A DNA stretch of 64,000 bases from Streptomyces sp. NRRL S-1022 (lineage in GTDB: Bacteria > Actinomycetota > Actinomycetes > Streptomycetales > Streptomycetaceae), in the NCBI RefSeq assembly GCF_000720135.1, contig NZ_JOIU01000030.1, positions 65,424 to 129,423 of the forward strand, written 5' to 3'. The notes under the pieces were generated by a model, which did no database searches, was not told where the DNA came from, and worked only from the letters and a program-made list of their open reading frames with translations. A program made the translations under genes and the position numbers. This document shows, one piece after another, positions 33,237 to 41,811 of the stretch. The first letter of the stretch is position 1; every line of letters starts with the position of its first letter.

Positions 33237-33932
33237 CTACGGCAGCCCGGCCGCGTCCGCCGCCGTGCGCAGCACCTCGCGGAGCATGCCTGCGGTGAGC
33301 CGGCCGGTGAAGGTGTTGCGCTGGCTGACGTGGAAGCAGCCGAAGACGTCCAGGCCGTCGAGCGCGACCCGGGCGCCGTGCGCGAACGCCGGGCGGGGGC
33401 GGGGCACGGTCCAGCCCGCCGCAGCGAACGCGGGCAGCGCCGCCTGCCAGCCGAAGGCACCGAGGACGACCGCGGCCCGCACCGTCGGCCGGAGCAGCGT
33501 CAGCTCCTGGACCAGCCAGGGCCGGCAGGTGTCCCGCTCACCCGGGGTCGGCTTGTTGGCGGGCGGGGCGCAGTGCACGGGCGCCGTGACCCGCACGCCG
33601 TACAGCTCCAGTCCGTCGTCGGCGTGGACGGAGGTGGGCTGCGAGGCCAGCCCCACGTCGTACAGCGCCTGGTACAGCACGTCTCCCGAACGGTCGCCGG
33701 TGAACATGCGGCCGGTGCGGTTGCCGCCGTGCGCGGCCGGGGCCAGCCCGATGATCAGGAGCCGGGCGTCGGCCGGTCCGAAACCGGGCACCGGCCGCCC
33801 CCAGTACGTCCAGTCGGCGAACGCGGCCCGTTTCGTGCGGGCCACCTCCTCACGCCAGTCGACCAGCCGGGGGCAGGCCCGGCAGTCGGCGACGCGCCGG
33901 TCGAGCCGGGCGAGCGCACTGCTGTCGTCCAT
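33237..33932 (-). CDS. Family 5 uracil-DNA glycosylase
   Basis: A 231-residue base-excision repair enzyme of the UdgB class. The Fe-S cluster begins with Cys17 and Cys20 (ADCRACPRL) and continues with CAPPANK and CRPWL. The active-site motif GLAPAAHGGNRTGRMFTGDRSG and the leucine/His loop HVSQRNTFTGRLT are those of family 5. It removes uracil and hypoxanthine, important in high-GC DNA. I looked for, but did not find, a damage promoter like that of uvrB in front of it. Confidence 0.92.
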   Translation of the reverse strand: MDDSSALARLDRRVADCRACPRLVDWREEVARTKRAAFADWTYWGRPVPGFGPADARLLIIGLAPAAHGGNRTGRMFTGDRSGDVLYQALYDVGLASQPTSVHADDGLELYGVRVTAPVHCAPPANKPTPGERDTCRPWLVQELTLLRPTVRAAVVLGAFGWQAALPAFAAAGWTVPRPRPAFAHGARVALDGLDVFGCFHVSQRNTFTGRLTAGMLREVLRTAADAAGLP

Positions 33933-34154
33933 ACCGCCACCGTATGCCCGCAGACCTGCCGCTTATGGCAGGGCCTGGGGCGCAGGGCCATGCCGGGCTC
34001 CCTGCCCGGGCGCCGGGACCGGCCGGTCCACACCCCGGCTACTCACGCAGGCGGGCCAGTGTGATGCCAGGGATGCCGGGCGCCCCGCCTGCCCCGTGCC
34101 GGCTCCCCGGAAAAGGCTTCCTGTGACCTGGGCCCCGCGAGTTAAGGTCGGGGC

Positions 34155-34790
34155 ATGGCTTCCGAGGATGCGGACGAGAACGTGGACCGTGGGACCGGCG
34201 AGGGAACGGACGCGCCGGGCGGGGTGAGCGCCGCCCCCACCCCCTCCCCCACCGCCTCCGATCAGCCGCTCGATCCCAAGATCGCTGCCGCGGTGGCCGC
34301 CGCCGAGGCCGCCGGGCCCGGCAACGGCGAGACCGTCCGTATCGACAGCTGGATCTGGGCCGTCCGCCTGATCAAGACCCGCTCCCTCGGCGCCGCCGCC
34401 TGCCGGGGCGGACATGTGCACGTGAACGGCGAGCGGGTGAAGCCCGCCTACTCCCTACGCGTCGGCGACGAGGTGCGGCTGCGGAACGAGGGCCGGGAAC
34501 GGGTCGTGATCGTCAAGCGCCTGATCCGCAAGCGGGTCGGCGCTCCCGTGGCCGTCCAGTGCTACATCGACAACTCCCCTCCGCCCCCGCCCCGCGAGGC
34601 CGTCGCTCCCGCCGGCCTGCGCGACCGCGGAGCCGGCCGCCCCACCAAGCGGGACCGGCGCGAGATCGAACGTCTCCGCGGGCTCGCCGCCTCCGGCACC
34701 CCCGTCAGCTCCCCGCGCGTCCCCGGTTTCGCCCATCCCGGCCCCTCCGCCGGACGCGGCGGGTCCGGCGGGCGGTCCCGCGGGCAGTGA
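34155..34790 (+). CDS. S4-domain RNA-binding protein, HslR (Hsp15)-like
   Basis: A 211-residue protein. The S4 domain, IDSWIWAVRLIKTRSLGAAACRGGHVHVNG (about residues 63-92), is followed by the VGDEVRLRNEGRERVVIVKRL strand pair, as in Hsp15, which rescues nascent chains on split 50S subunits. The first 60 residues are acidic and low complexity; the C-terminal 70 are basic and disordered (GRPTKRDRREIERLRG), typical of the actinobacterial version. The ATG at 34155 lies after a purine-rich leader. Confidence 0.88.
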   Translation: MASEDADENVDRGTGEGTDAPGGVSAAPTPSPTASDQPLDPKIAAAVAAAEAAGPGNGETVRIDSWIWAVRLIKTRSLGAAACRGGHVHVNGERVKPAYSLRVGDEVRLRNEGRERVVIVKRLIRKRVGAPVAVQCYIDNSPPPPPREAVAPAGLRDRGAGRPTKRDRREIERLRGLAASGTPVSSPRVPGFAHPGPSAGRGGSGGRSRGQ

Positions 34791-34829
34791 GCCGGGGCGG
34801 GCCGCTCCGGAGGTCCGTGGGAGGCGGTG

Positions 34830-35282
34830 TCACCGTCGGCGCAACAGACGCACCAGGTCGGTGTTGTGGCTCCGGCGGGCCCAGGCGATCAGGGTGAGGG
34901 GGACGATCAGGATCAGCGGGGTCGCGGCGTTCTGGCCGTCGAACGCGGTGAGCTGGACGATGAACGCCCCCACCATCAGCGCGCTCAGGGCTATCGCCGC
35001 CACGGATTGCAGCACCGGTACCAGCAGGGCGATACCTCCGGCGAGTTCGAGCGCGCCGATGGTGTACATGGCCCCGCTGCCCCAGCCGATCCGGTCGAAG
35101 GACTCGACGGCGGTCGGGTGCGCGATGAGCTTGGGCAGGGCGCTCGCGAGGCCGTAGAACAGGGCGAGCAGGACCTGCACCGTGCGCAGGGCGATCCGAG
35201 CTGCACGTGCCCGGCCGGCGCGCGGAACCGCGGGGGCCGTGGACGTCGTCGGGGAGCCGGCGGTGACGGTGGTCTCGGACAT
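34830..35282 (-). CDS. DoxX family membrane protein
   Basis: A 150-residue protein with four predicted helices. The pattern LLALFYGLASALPKLIAHP, then GAMYTIGALELAGGIALLVPVL, is typical of DoxX/DoxD-like proteins, associated with quinone-linked or thiol redox systems in the membrane. The N-terminal 30 residues are Thr/Ala/Pro rich and cytoplasmic. The ATG at 35282 directly precedes this tail. No redox partner is encoded nearby. Confidence 0.83.
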   Translation of the reverse strand: MSETTVTAGSPTTSTAPAVPRAGRARAARIALRTVQVLLALFYGLASALPKLIAHPTAVESFDRIGWGSGAMYTIGALELAGGIALLVPVLQSVAAIALSALMVGAFIVQLTAFDGQNAATPLILIVPLTLIAWARRSHNTDLVRLLRRR

Positions 35283-35368
35283 GGAGTCTCCTGGTGCAGC
35301 GATGCCGGATGCTTTCACCGGGGTAGACCGGTGCGGAGCCGGGAACTCATCGCACGGCCGGGACCGTC

Positions 35369-36061
35369 TCACCCCGTGGGTACTGCCCTCACCCACATCC
35401 CGTCGGGTGTCAGACAGGAGTCCACCTCCAGTCCCGCTTCCGCCAGCGCCGACTCGAACTGCTCCTCCGTCAGCGGTCTGGACAGGAATGTCTGGGTCCA
35501 GACCGCGTCCGGGAACACGTACTCCGCGTGGACCGAATGCACCCCGTCCCCGGCCGGCTCCACCGAGGCGATCCGCACGGTGAAACCGCTCGGGTCGACC
35601 CGCTCTCTGGGCACGTTCGTGTGGTAGTCCGCGCCCTCCCGCTGGAGGAGCACACAGCCGCCCTCCGCGACATGCCGGACGCAGGTGCGCAGCAGGCCCC
35701 TGCGCACCTCCTCGTCACCGGCGTGCACCAGGAACGACGCGAGCATCACCACGTCGAACGTCTCGCCCAGGTCGAGGTCTTCGATGGAGCTGCGTATCGT
35801 GCGCGCCCCTTGGATCCGGGCCAGCATGTCGGCGGACTCGTCCACCGCCGTGACCCTGAAGCCGCGTTCCAGCAGGGGGTGGGTCACCCGGCCCACCCCG
35901 CTGCCCAGTTCCAGGATGTGTGCCCCGGCCGGCGCCGCGGCGGCGACGATGTCCGGCTCGTCGCCCACCGGCAGCCGTGCGTACAGCTCGACCGCGCAGC
36001 CGTCCGGGGTGATCGCACCGGGTCCCGTGCCCTCGTAGCCCTCACGCATCTCGATCCTCAT
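35369..36061 (-). CDS. Class I SAM-dependent methyltransferase
   Basis: A 230-residue methyltransferase. Motif I ILELGSGVGRVTHPLLERG with VTAVDES after it, then FDVVMLASFLVHAGDEE, indicates a UbiE-like enzyme. The C-terminal strand swap segment QTFLSRPLTEEQFESALAEAGL is normal. The chosen ATG at 36061 gives MRIEMREGYE; the second ATG 12 bases on is also possible. The substrate is unknown. The longer open frame upstream has no coding bias. Confidence 0.82.
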   Translation of the reverse strand: MRIEMREGYEGTGPGAITPDGCAVELYARLPVGDEPDIVAAAAPAGAHILELGSGVGRVTHPLLERGFRVTAVDESADMLARIQGARTIRSSIEDLDLGETFDVVMLASFLVHAGDEEVRRGLLRTCVRHVAEGGCVLLQREGADYHTNVPRERVDPSGFTVRIASVEPAGDGVHSVHAEYVFPDAVWTQTFLSRPLTEEQFESALAEAGLEVDSCLTPDGMWVRAVPTG

Positions 36062-36342
36062 GCCCGGACAACGGGCCGCGACCGCACGCCCGTTCCCTCC
36101 CTCCCCCGGTTCACTCCTTCGAGCTATTCCGCCCGGGACGGGAACCATCCCCGCTCGACATATCACTGGTGACCGGCCGCCCGGGGATGGTCCTCGCGGG
36201 CCCGCCCGAAGCCGCCCGGGCCCGCTCGGGCCTGCTCGCGCCCGCTCCACGGACGTACGGCGGGCGAGGCGGGAGGCGGCGGGCATGGCTGTTGATGCTG
36301 GTCGCCGGCGCGGAGTACGTTGCAGGCAGGAGTGGTGATCCG

Positions 36343-36639
36343 ATGCGTACGGGCAGTGAACCGGTGACTGCGCGCAGTGCACTGCGGGCGCGGTTCTGGC
36401 TGAGCGTGTGGGGGCTGGTCTGGGCGGCCTTCGGTACGGCGGCGTTCGCACTGGTCGGACGGCCGGGCTGGGCGGTTGCCTGCGGGGTGCTGTTGCTGCT
36501 GGTCACCCTCGACATGACCATGATTCTGCGGCACATCCGGCAGGGCCCGCACTACCAGCCGGGCCGTGACATCCCGCCGTACCAGCCGCCGGACGGCCAA
36601 CCGCCGTATCCCGGCCGACGGGGGCACCGGCGTCCGTGA
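36343..36639 (+). CDS. DUF6343-type small membrane protein
   Basis: A 98-residue protein with two helices: RFWLSVWGLVWAAFGTAAFALVG and GWAVACGVLLLLVTLDMTMIL. A short RHIRQGPHYQPGRDIPPYQPP tail follows, which I associate with DUF6343 proteins of Streptomyces. Both termini are probably cytoplasmic. The role is unknown. The ATG at 36343 comes after AGGAG at a rather long spacing. Confidence 0.78.
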   Translation: MRTGSEPVTARSALRARFWLSVWGLVWAAFGTAAFALVGRPGWAVACGVLLLLVTLDMTMILRHIRQGPHYQPGRDIPPYQPPDGQPPYPGRRGHRRP

Positions 36640-36674
36640 CCGGCCGCGACGGCCGGACCGGATCAACGGGCGGG

Positions 36675-37055
36675 TCAGTCGTCGAAGCGTGCCGCCCTCA
36701 GGTACTCCGGGTTGGGATCGAGCGCCGCGGCCAGCCGGAAGTGGCGCTTGGCCTGGTCGGGACGGCCCTGGCGCTCATAGGTGCGGGCCAGGGCGAAGTG
36801 CGCGAACGCGTTGTCCGGCTCGCGCTCCAGCACGATGGTGAATTCCAGTTCGGCGGGCCGCAGTTGTGCCGCGGCGAAGAAGGCACGTGCGCGGAGCAGC
36901 CGGGCGGCGGTGTTCTCGGGGTGCGCGGCGATGACTCCGTCGAGCAGCTTCACCGCGCCCCGGGGGTCCCGCGCGTTGAGCAGATGCTCGGCGGCACGGA
37001 AGTCGATGACATGCGTTTCCGGCGTACGTCCGGTGGAACCGCTGGTCTCGGGCAC
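36675..37055 (-). CDS. Tetratricopeptide-repeat protein
   Basis: A 126-residue protein built of about three TPR units: EHLLNARDPRGAVKLLDGVIAAHPENTAARLLRARAFFA is the first, then ELEFTIVLEREPDNAFAHFALARTYERQG, then AKRHFRLAAALDPNPEYLR. Such proteins act as protein-protein scaffolds. It lies 49 bases downstream of coaE on the same strand and may be co-transcribed with it. Confidence 0.87.
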   Translation of the reverse strand: MPETSGSTGRTPETHVIDFRAAEHLLNARDPRGAVKLLDGVIAAHPENTAARLLRARAFFAAAQLRPAELEFTIVLEREPDNAFAHFALARTYERQGRPDQAKRHFRLAAALDPNPEYLRAARFDD

Positions 37056-37104
37056 GACAGAGTCCTTCCCTCACTCCAGCGTTTCAACGCGCCGGTCCGG
37101 ACCG

Positions 37105-37731
37105 CTATTCCGCGCCCTCCGCGCCCGTGCCGCGCTCCCGGGCCCGGCGGGCGAGGTCGTCCCACACCTCGGCGACGCGCTTCTCCAGGGCGTCCAGGGG
37201 TACGTCGTTGTCGATCACGATGTCCGCGATCTCCCGGCGCTGTTCGCGGGTCGCCTGCGCGGCCATGCGCGCGCGTGCGTCCTCCTCGGTCATCCCGCGC
37301 AGCCGGACGAGCCGGTCGAGCTGGGTCCCGGGGGTCGCGTCGACGACGACCACGACGTCGTAGAGAGGTGCGAGGCCGTTCTCCGTGAGCAGGGGCACGT
37401 CGTGGACCACCACGGCGTCCGGGGCCGCGGCACTCTCCAGCTCGCGGGAGCGGGCGCCAACCAGGGGGTGCACGATCGCGTTCAGGACGGCGAGCTTCTC
37501 GGGGTCGGCGAAGACGACCGAGCCGAGCCGGGGCCGGTCCAGGCTGCCGTCGGCGGCCAGGATGTCCGCGCCGAAGGCGTCGACCACGGCCGCGAGCCCG
37601 GGCGTGCCGGGCGCCACGACCTCGCGCGCGATGCGGTCCGCGTCGATCAGCACCGCCCCGTGCTGCACGAACAGCCGCGACACCTCGCTCTTGCCGGCGC
37701 CGATTCCGCCGGTCAGGCCCACTGTCAGCAT
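37105..37731 (-). CDS. coaE: Dephospho-CoA kinase
   Basis: Catalyses the last step of coenzyme A synthesis, phosphorylating the 3' hydroxyl of dephospho-CoA. The 208-residue protein shows the P-loop [11 protein letters not shown] (5-15), the [10 protein letters not shown] segment, [10 protein letters not shown] and [13 protein letters not shown], and the late [14 protein letters not shown] segment ([17 protein letters not shown]). The ATG at 37731 places the P-loop at the expected position. It lies between the PAC2 gene upstream and the TPR gene downstream on the minus strand. Confidence 0.97.
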   Translation of the reverse strand: MLTVGLTGGIGAGKSEVSRLFVQHGAVLIDADRIAREVVAPGTPGLAAVVDAFGADILAADGSLDRPRLGSVVFADPEKLAVLNAIVHPLVGARSRELESAAAPDAVVVHDVPLLTENGLAPLYDVVVVVDATPGTQLDRLVRLRGMTEEDARARMAAQATREQRREIADIVIDNDVPLDALEKRVAEVWDDLARRARERGTGAEGAE

Positions 37732-37828
37732 GAGCGGAAGCCTAGACGCTCCGCTGCGTGGGCCGTCCGGCAGGTGGGGGCCGGTGGGGCCGGCCGCGCC
37801 CGCGCGGCGGAGCCGCGCAGGGCGCGGG

Positions 37829-38767
37829 TCAGTTGTCGCCCTCGCGTTCCGCCAGGAAGCGCTCGAATTCGCGCCCGATCTCGTCGGCCGAGGGGATCTC
37901 CACGGGTTCGGCGAGCATGTTGCCCCGCGTCTCGGCGCCGGCCGCGGCGTCGTACTGGTGCTCAAGGCCCTGGACGAGCGAGGTCAGTTCCTCGTCGCCC
38001 TCCTGGATCTGCCGGTCGATCTCGGTCTGCGTGCGGTGCGCGTCCGTCCGCAGGGCGTGGGCGACGCCCGGCAGGACCAGGCCGGTGGCGGCCGTGACGG
38101 CCTCCAGGACGGTCAGGGCCGCGTCCGGGTACGCGGAACGGGCGATGTAGTGCGGGACGTGTGCGGCGAGGCCCAGGACGTCGTGCCCGGCCTCCATGAG
38201 GCGGTACTCGACGAGCGACTCGGCGCTGCCGGGCACCTGGGCCTCCTCGAAGGGGCTGCGGTGACCGGGGACCAGCTCGCTGCGGTTGCCGTGCGGGGTC
38301 AGGCCCACCGGGCGGGTGTGCGGGACGCCCATGGGGATGCCGTGGAAGTTCACGGACAGGCGCACGCCGAGCCGTTCCACTATCTGGCGCACGGCGGCCG
38401 CGAACCGCTCCCACTCCACGTCCGGTTCGGGACCGGACAGCAGCAGGAACGGGGCGCCGGTGGCGTCCTGGACCAGGCGGACCTCGATGGCCGGGACCTC
38501 GTATCCGGTCCAGCGGTCCCGCTTGAAGGTCAGCAGGGGCCGCCGGGCCCGGTAGTCCACGAGCCGGTCGTGGTCGAACCGGGCCACGACCTGGTGGGGC
38601 AGTGAGTCGAGCAGCCGGTCGACGATCTGGTCGCCGGTCTCGCCCGCGTCGATGTATCCGTCGAAGTGGTAGAGCATGACAAGGCCGGCCGACTCCTGGG
38701 CGAGCGCCATGTCGACCACGGCGAGGCCCTTCGGCTCCCATGCGTACAAACCCTGCGGATCAAGCAC
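37829..38767 (-). CDS. PAC2 family protein
   Basis: A 312-residue protein of the proteasome-assembly-chaperone-2 family, widespread in actinobacteria, where it is linked by fold to PAC2/ATP-grasp-associated proteins. Distinct parts are [25 protein letters not shown] near the start and [13 protein letters not shown] and [22 protein letters not shown] later. The function in bacteria is not settled; Streptomyces has proteasome genes elsewhere. It starts with GTG at 38767. It sits between rpsA upstream and coaE downstream on the same strand. Confidence 0.87.
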   Translation of the reverse strand: MLDPQGLYAWEPKGLAVVDMALAQESAGLVMLYHFDGYIDAGETGDQIVDRLLDSLPHQVVARFDHDRLVDYRARRPLLTFKRDRWTGYEVPAIEVRLVQDATGAPFLLLSGPEPDVEWERFAAAVRQIVERLGVRLSVNFHGIPMGVPHTRPVGLTPHGNRSELVPGHRSPFEEAQVPGSAESLVEYRLMEAGHDVLGLAAHVPHYIARSAYPDAALTVLEAVTAATGLVLPGVAHALRTDAHRTQTEIDRQIQEGDEELTSLVQGLEHQYDAAAGAETRGNMLAEPVEIPSADEIGREFERFLAEREGDN

Positions 38768-38917
38768 TGTGACCGCTCCTCCTCGTGTTCCTCATGGACA
38801 ACGTGCCCTGGAACAGCGGAATTCCCGCGACACGCCGCTGAGCGACGATTGCCCTGCGGCGTGTCACGTTCCTTCCGGCACGGCGGCGGGGGCCACGGCT
38901 TCACCGGCCGGGAACGC

Positions 38918-38953
38918 CTGAGGGGCCGTACCCCGGAAGGTACGACCCCTCAG
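38918..38953 (-). terminator. Terminator hairpin downstream of rpsA
   Basis: CTGAGGGG and CCCCTCAG (8 bp), then CGTACC and GGTACG (6 bp) after one C/A mismatch, enclose a six-base loop, 31 bases after the rpsA stop codon on the minus strand. There is no U-tract, as usual in this genus. Confidence 0.75.
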
Positions 38954-38984
38954 CCGGCTATCGGCTAAGCCTCAGCTGCTGCGG

Positions 38985-40475
38985 TCAGCTCTGGCCGCCG
39001 GCCAGCTTCTCGCGCAGCGCGGCAAGCGCCTCGTCCGAGGCCAGCGCACCGGAGGTGTCGGCGCCCTCGGAGGAGTACGAGCCGCCGGTCGCGGCCGGAG
39101 CCGCAGCCTCGCCGCCCTCGGCCTCGGCAGCGGCGTCGGCCTCGCGGGACTTGATGACCTGCTGCTGGTGCTGCTCGAAGCGGGACTGCGCCTCGGCGTA
39201 CTGGCGCTCCCACTCCTCGCGCTGCTTCTCGTAGCCCTCGAGCCAGTCGTTGGTCTCGGGGTCGAAGCCCTCGGGGTAGATGTAGTTGCCCTGGTCGTCG
39301 TAGGACGCGGCCATGCCGTACAGGGTCGGGTCGAACTCGACCGAGGCCGGGTCGGCACCGAAGGACTCGTTGGCCTGCTTCAGCGAGAGGCTGATGCGGC
39401 GACGCTCGAGGTCGATGTCGATGACCTTGACGAAGATCTCGTCGTTGACCTGGACGACCTGCTCCGGGATCTCCACGTGGCGCTCGGCCAGCTCGGAGAT
39501 GTGGACCAGACCCTCGATGCCCTCGTCCACGCGGACGAACGCACCGAACGGCACCAGCTTCGTGACCTTGCCGGGCACGACCTGGCCGATCTGGTGGGTG
39601 CGGGCGAACTGCTGCCACGGGTCTTCCTGGGTCGCCTTCAGCGACAGGGAGACGCGCTCGCGGTCCATGTCGACGTCGAGGACCTCGACCGTGACCTCCT
39701 GGCCGACCTCGACGACCTCGGAGGGGTGGTCGATGTGCTTCCAGGACAGCTCGGAGACGTGGACCAGACCGTCGACGCCACCCAGGTCCACGAAGGCACC
39801 GAAGTTGACGATCGAGGAGACCACACCGGAGCGGACCTGACCCTTCTGGAGGGTCGTGAGGAACGTCTGGCGGACCTCGGACTGGGTCTGCTCCAGCCAG
39901 GCACGGCGGGACAGGACCACGTTGTTGCGGTTCTTGTCCAGCTCGATGATCTTGGCCTCGAGCTCCTTGCCCACGTAGGGCTGGAGGTCGCGGACGCGGC
40001 GCATCTCGACCAGCGAGGCCGGGAGGAAGCCACGGAGGCCGATGTCGAGGATGAGACCACCCTTGACGACCTCGATGACGGTACCGGTGACGATCCCGTC
40101 CTCTTCCTTGATCTTCTCGATGGTGCCCCAGGCACGCTCGTACTGGGCGCGCTTCTTCGAGAGGATCAGGCGGCCTTCCTTGTCCTCCTTCTGGAGGACC
40201 AGGGCCTCGATCTCGTCACCGACGGCGACGACCTCGTTGGGGTCGACGTCGTGCTTGATCGAGAGCTCGCGGCTCGGGATCACGCCTTCGGTCTTGTAAC
40301 CGATGTCGAGCAGGACCTCGTCCCGGTCGACCTTCACGATGACGCCGTCGACGATGTCGCCGTCGTTGAAGTACTTGATCGTCTCGTCGATCGCGGCGAG
40401 GAAGGCTTCCTCGTTACCGATGTCGTTGACCGCTACCTGCGGGGTGGTGGCGGTGGTCTCGGTGCTGCTCGTCAT
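38985..40475 (-). CDS. rpsA: 30S ribosomal protein S1
   Basis: A 496-residue protein that helps mRNA bind the 30S subunit. Four S1 (OB-fold) domains follow one another at about 35-105, 120-190, 205-275 and 290-360: for example DGVIVKVDRDEVLLDIGYKTEG, SGVVSSIVNFGAFVDLGGVDGLVHVSELSW and PGKVTKLVPFGAFVRVDEGIEGLVHISELA. The C-terminal 130 residues are acidic and Ala-rich, as in other actinobacteria. The ATG at 40475 is the family start; the frame is open further but covers the leader RNA. It has a strong promoter and a long leader. Confidence 0.98.
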   Translation of the reverse strand: MTSSTETTATTPQVAVNDIGNEEAFLAAIDETIKYFNDGDIVDGVIVKVDRDEVLLDIGYKTEGVIPSRELSIKHDVDPNEVVAVGDEIEALVLQKEDKEGRLILSKKRAQYERAWGTIEKIKEEDGIVTGTVIEVVKGGLILDIGLRGFLPASLVEMRRVRDLQPYVGKELEAKIIELDKNRNNVVLSRRAWLEQTQSEVRQTFLTTLQKGQVRSGVVSSIVNFGAFVDLGGVDGLVHVSELSWKHIDHPSEVVEVGQEVTVEVLDVDMDRERVSLSLKATQEDPWQQFARTHQIGQVVPGKVTKLVPFGAFVRVDEGIEGLVHISELAERHVEIPEQVVQVNDEIFVKVIDIDLERRRISLSLKQANESFGADPASVEFDPTLYGMAASYDDQGNYIYPEGFDPETNDWLEGYEKQREEWERQYAEAQSRFEQHQQQVIKSREADAAAEAEGGEAAAPAATGGSYSSEGADTSGALASDEALAALREKLAGGQS

Positions 40476-40669
40476 GTGGGAAAGGGCTCCGGTACGGACA
40501 TTGAAGTCGTAGGTACTGCTTACGCCGGGAGCCCGTTTCGCTCTGCAGAAGCCGGACAGCCAAGGAAGCGCCCCACCAGGAACTGGTGATGGCGCCTCGA
40601 CAACCGAGGGGACATACAACAGATGCGAGCGCAGCCTGCTACGTCTGAGGAGCGCAGGCCCGCAGCGCA
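40476..40669 (-). promoter_or_regulatory. Long structured rpsA 5' leader
   Basis: About 195 bases lie between the predicted start point and the rpsA ATG. On the minus strand a hairpin with stem GCGCC/GGCGC and inner CACCA/TGGTG covers 40570-40598. Closer to the gene, GGAGCCC (40490-40484, containing the likely Shine-Dalgarno GGAG) is fully complementary to GGGCTCC (40534-40528). The second pairing would hide the ribosome binding site, a plausible basis for S1 autoregulation. Confidence 0.5.
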
Positions 40670-40675
40670 ACTTGT

Positions 40676-40704
40676 AGCATACGGGGGCGGCCGGACATGG
40701 TCAA
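40676..40704 (-). promoter_or_regulatory. rpsA promoter
   Basis: On the minus strand TTGACC (40704-40699) and TATGCT (40681-40676) are separated by exactly 17 bases, an unusually good match to the vegetative (HrdB) consensus for this genus, fitting a ribosomal protein gene. Confidence 0.8.
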
Positions 40705-40779
40705 TGCGCGAAGGCGCACACCGGGGGCGGATCGCCGCATTCCCGGCAGAAGAATCATCCCGACAGGCCACGCGGGCCC

Positions 40780-41715
40780 ATGAGATCCCCTCGTACGGGT
40801 CCCCCGCGGGTTGGACGGAAGAGTACGACGAGGGAGCCGATCATCCAAGAGCCGGAAACGTACGACCCGGAGGGATCCGAGGGTTTCGAGCCGGAGGCCA
40901 CCCGGCGTGACGCCGATGTCACGGAGAGCGCGCGAGCCAACCGGGGCTGGTGGGACCGCAACGCCGACGAGTACCAGACCGAGCACGGCACCTTCCTCGG
41001 CGACGACCGCTTCGTGTGGGGCCCGGAGGGGCTGGACGAGGTGGAGGCCGAGCTGCTGGGCCCGCCCGGGGAGCTGAAGGGCAAGGAGGTCCTGGAGATC
41101 GGCGCGGGCGCGGCGCAGTGCGCGCGCTGGCTGGCCGCCCAGGGCGCGCGTCCGGTGGCCCTGGACCTCTCGCACCGCCAGTTGCAGCACGCGCTGCGGA
41201 TCGGCGGATCGTTTCCGCTGGTGTGCGCCGACGCCAGCGCGCTGCCCTTCGCGGACGGGTCCTTCGACCTGGCGTGCTCCGCGTACGGTGCGCTGCCGTT
41301 CGTGGCCGATCCGCGGCTGGTGCTGCGCGAGGTGCGCCGGGTGCTGCGGCCGGGCGGCCGGTTCGTGTTCTCGGTGACGCACCCGATCCGCTGGGCGTTC
41401 GCGGACGAGCCGGGCCCGGAGGGCCTGACGGTGTCCTCGTCGTACTTCGACCGCACGCCCTATGTGGAGCAGGACGAGCAGGGCCGCGCGGTGTACGTGG
41501 AGCACCACAGGACGCTCGGCGACCGAGTGCGGGACGTCGTGGCCTCCGGTTTCCGGCTGGTGGACCTGGTGGAGCCGGAGTGGCCGGCCTGGAACACCGC
41601 CGAGTGGGGCGGCTGGTCGCCGCTGCGCGGAAACCTGATCCCGGGCACGGCGATCTTCGTGTGCGAGCGGAGCGGGCCGGAGGCGCCTCCGGCCGGGGGT
41701 TCGGACCGGGGCTGA
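40780..41715 (+). CDS. Class I SAM-dependent methyltransferase
   Basis: A 311-residue methyltransferase transcribed divergently from rpsA. After a charged N-terminal tail comes RGWWDRNADEYQTEHG, then motif I VLEIGAGAAQCARWLAAQG, ALDLSHRQLQHA, and SFDLACSAYGALPFVADP with VLRPGGRFVFSVTHPIRWAF, the pattern of streptomycete SAM methyltransferases beside rpsA. The start is uncertain, because the ATG at 40780 has no clear ribosome binding site and the conserved region begins some 45 residues later. The substrate is unknown. Confidence 0.83.
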   Translation: MRSPRTGPPRVGRKSTTREPIIQEPETYDPEGSEGFEPEATRRDADVTESARANRGWWDRNADEYQTEHGTFLGDDRFVWGPEGLDEVEAELLGPPGELKGKEVLEIGAGAAQCARWLAAQGARPVALDLSHRQLQHALRIGGSFPLVCADASALPFADGSFDLACSAYGALPFVADPRLVLREVRRVLRPGGRFVFSVTHPIRWAFADEPGPEGLTVSSSYFDRTPYVEQDEQGRAVYVEHHRTLGDRVRDVVASGFRLVDLVEPEWPAWNTAEWGGWSPLRGNLIPGTAIFVCERSGPEAPPAGGSDRG

Positions 41716-41811
41716 GCCGCCGTATCCCCCCTCACCCCCCGCGTACGTGCACGCGCGCGTGCGGGCTGATTCGCGGGCGGGCTGATTTCCAGGCCGTACG
41801 ACACTGGGGGC

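Noticed and set aside
33933..33960. Possible damage promoter for the uracil-DNA glycosylase gene
   Set aside because: TACGGT is present before the ATG, but the upstream nonamer matches TTGTCRGTG at only about four of nine positions.
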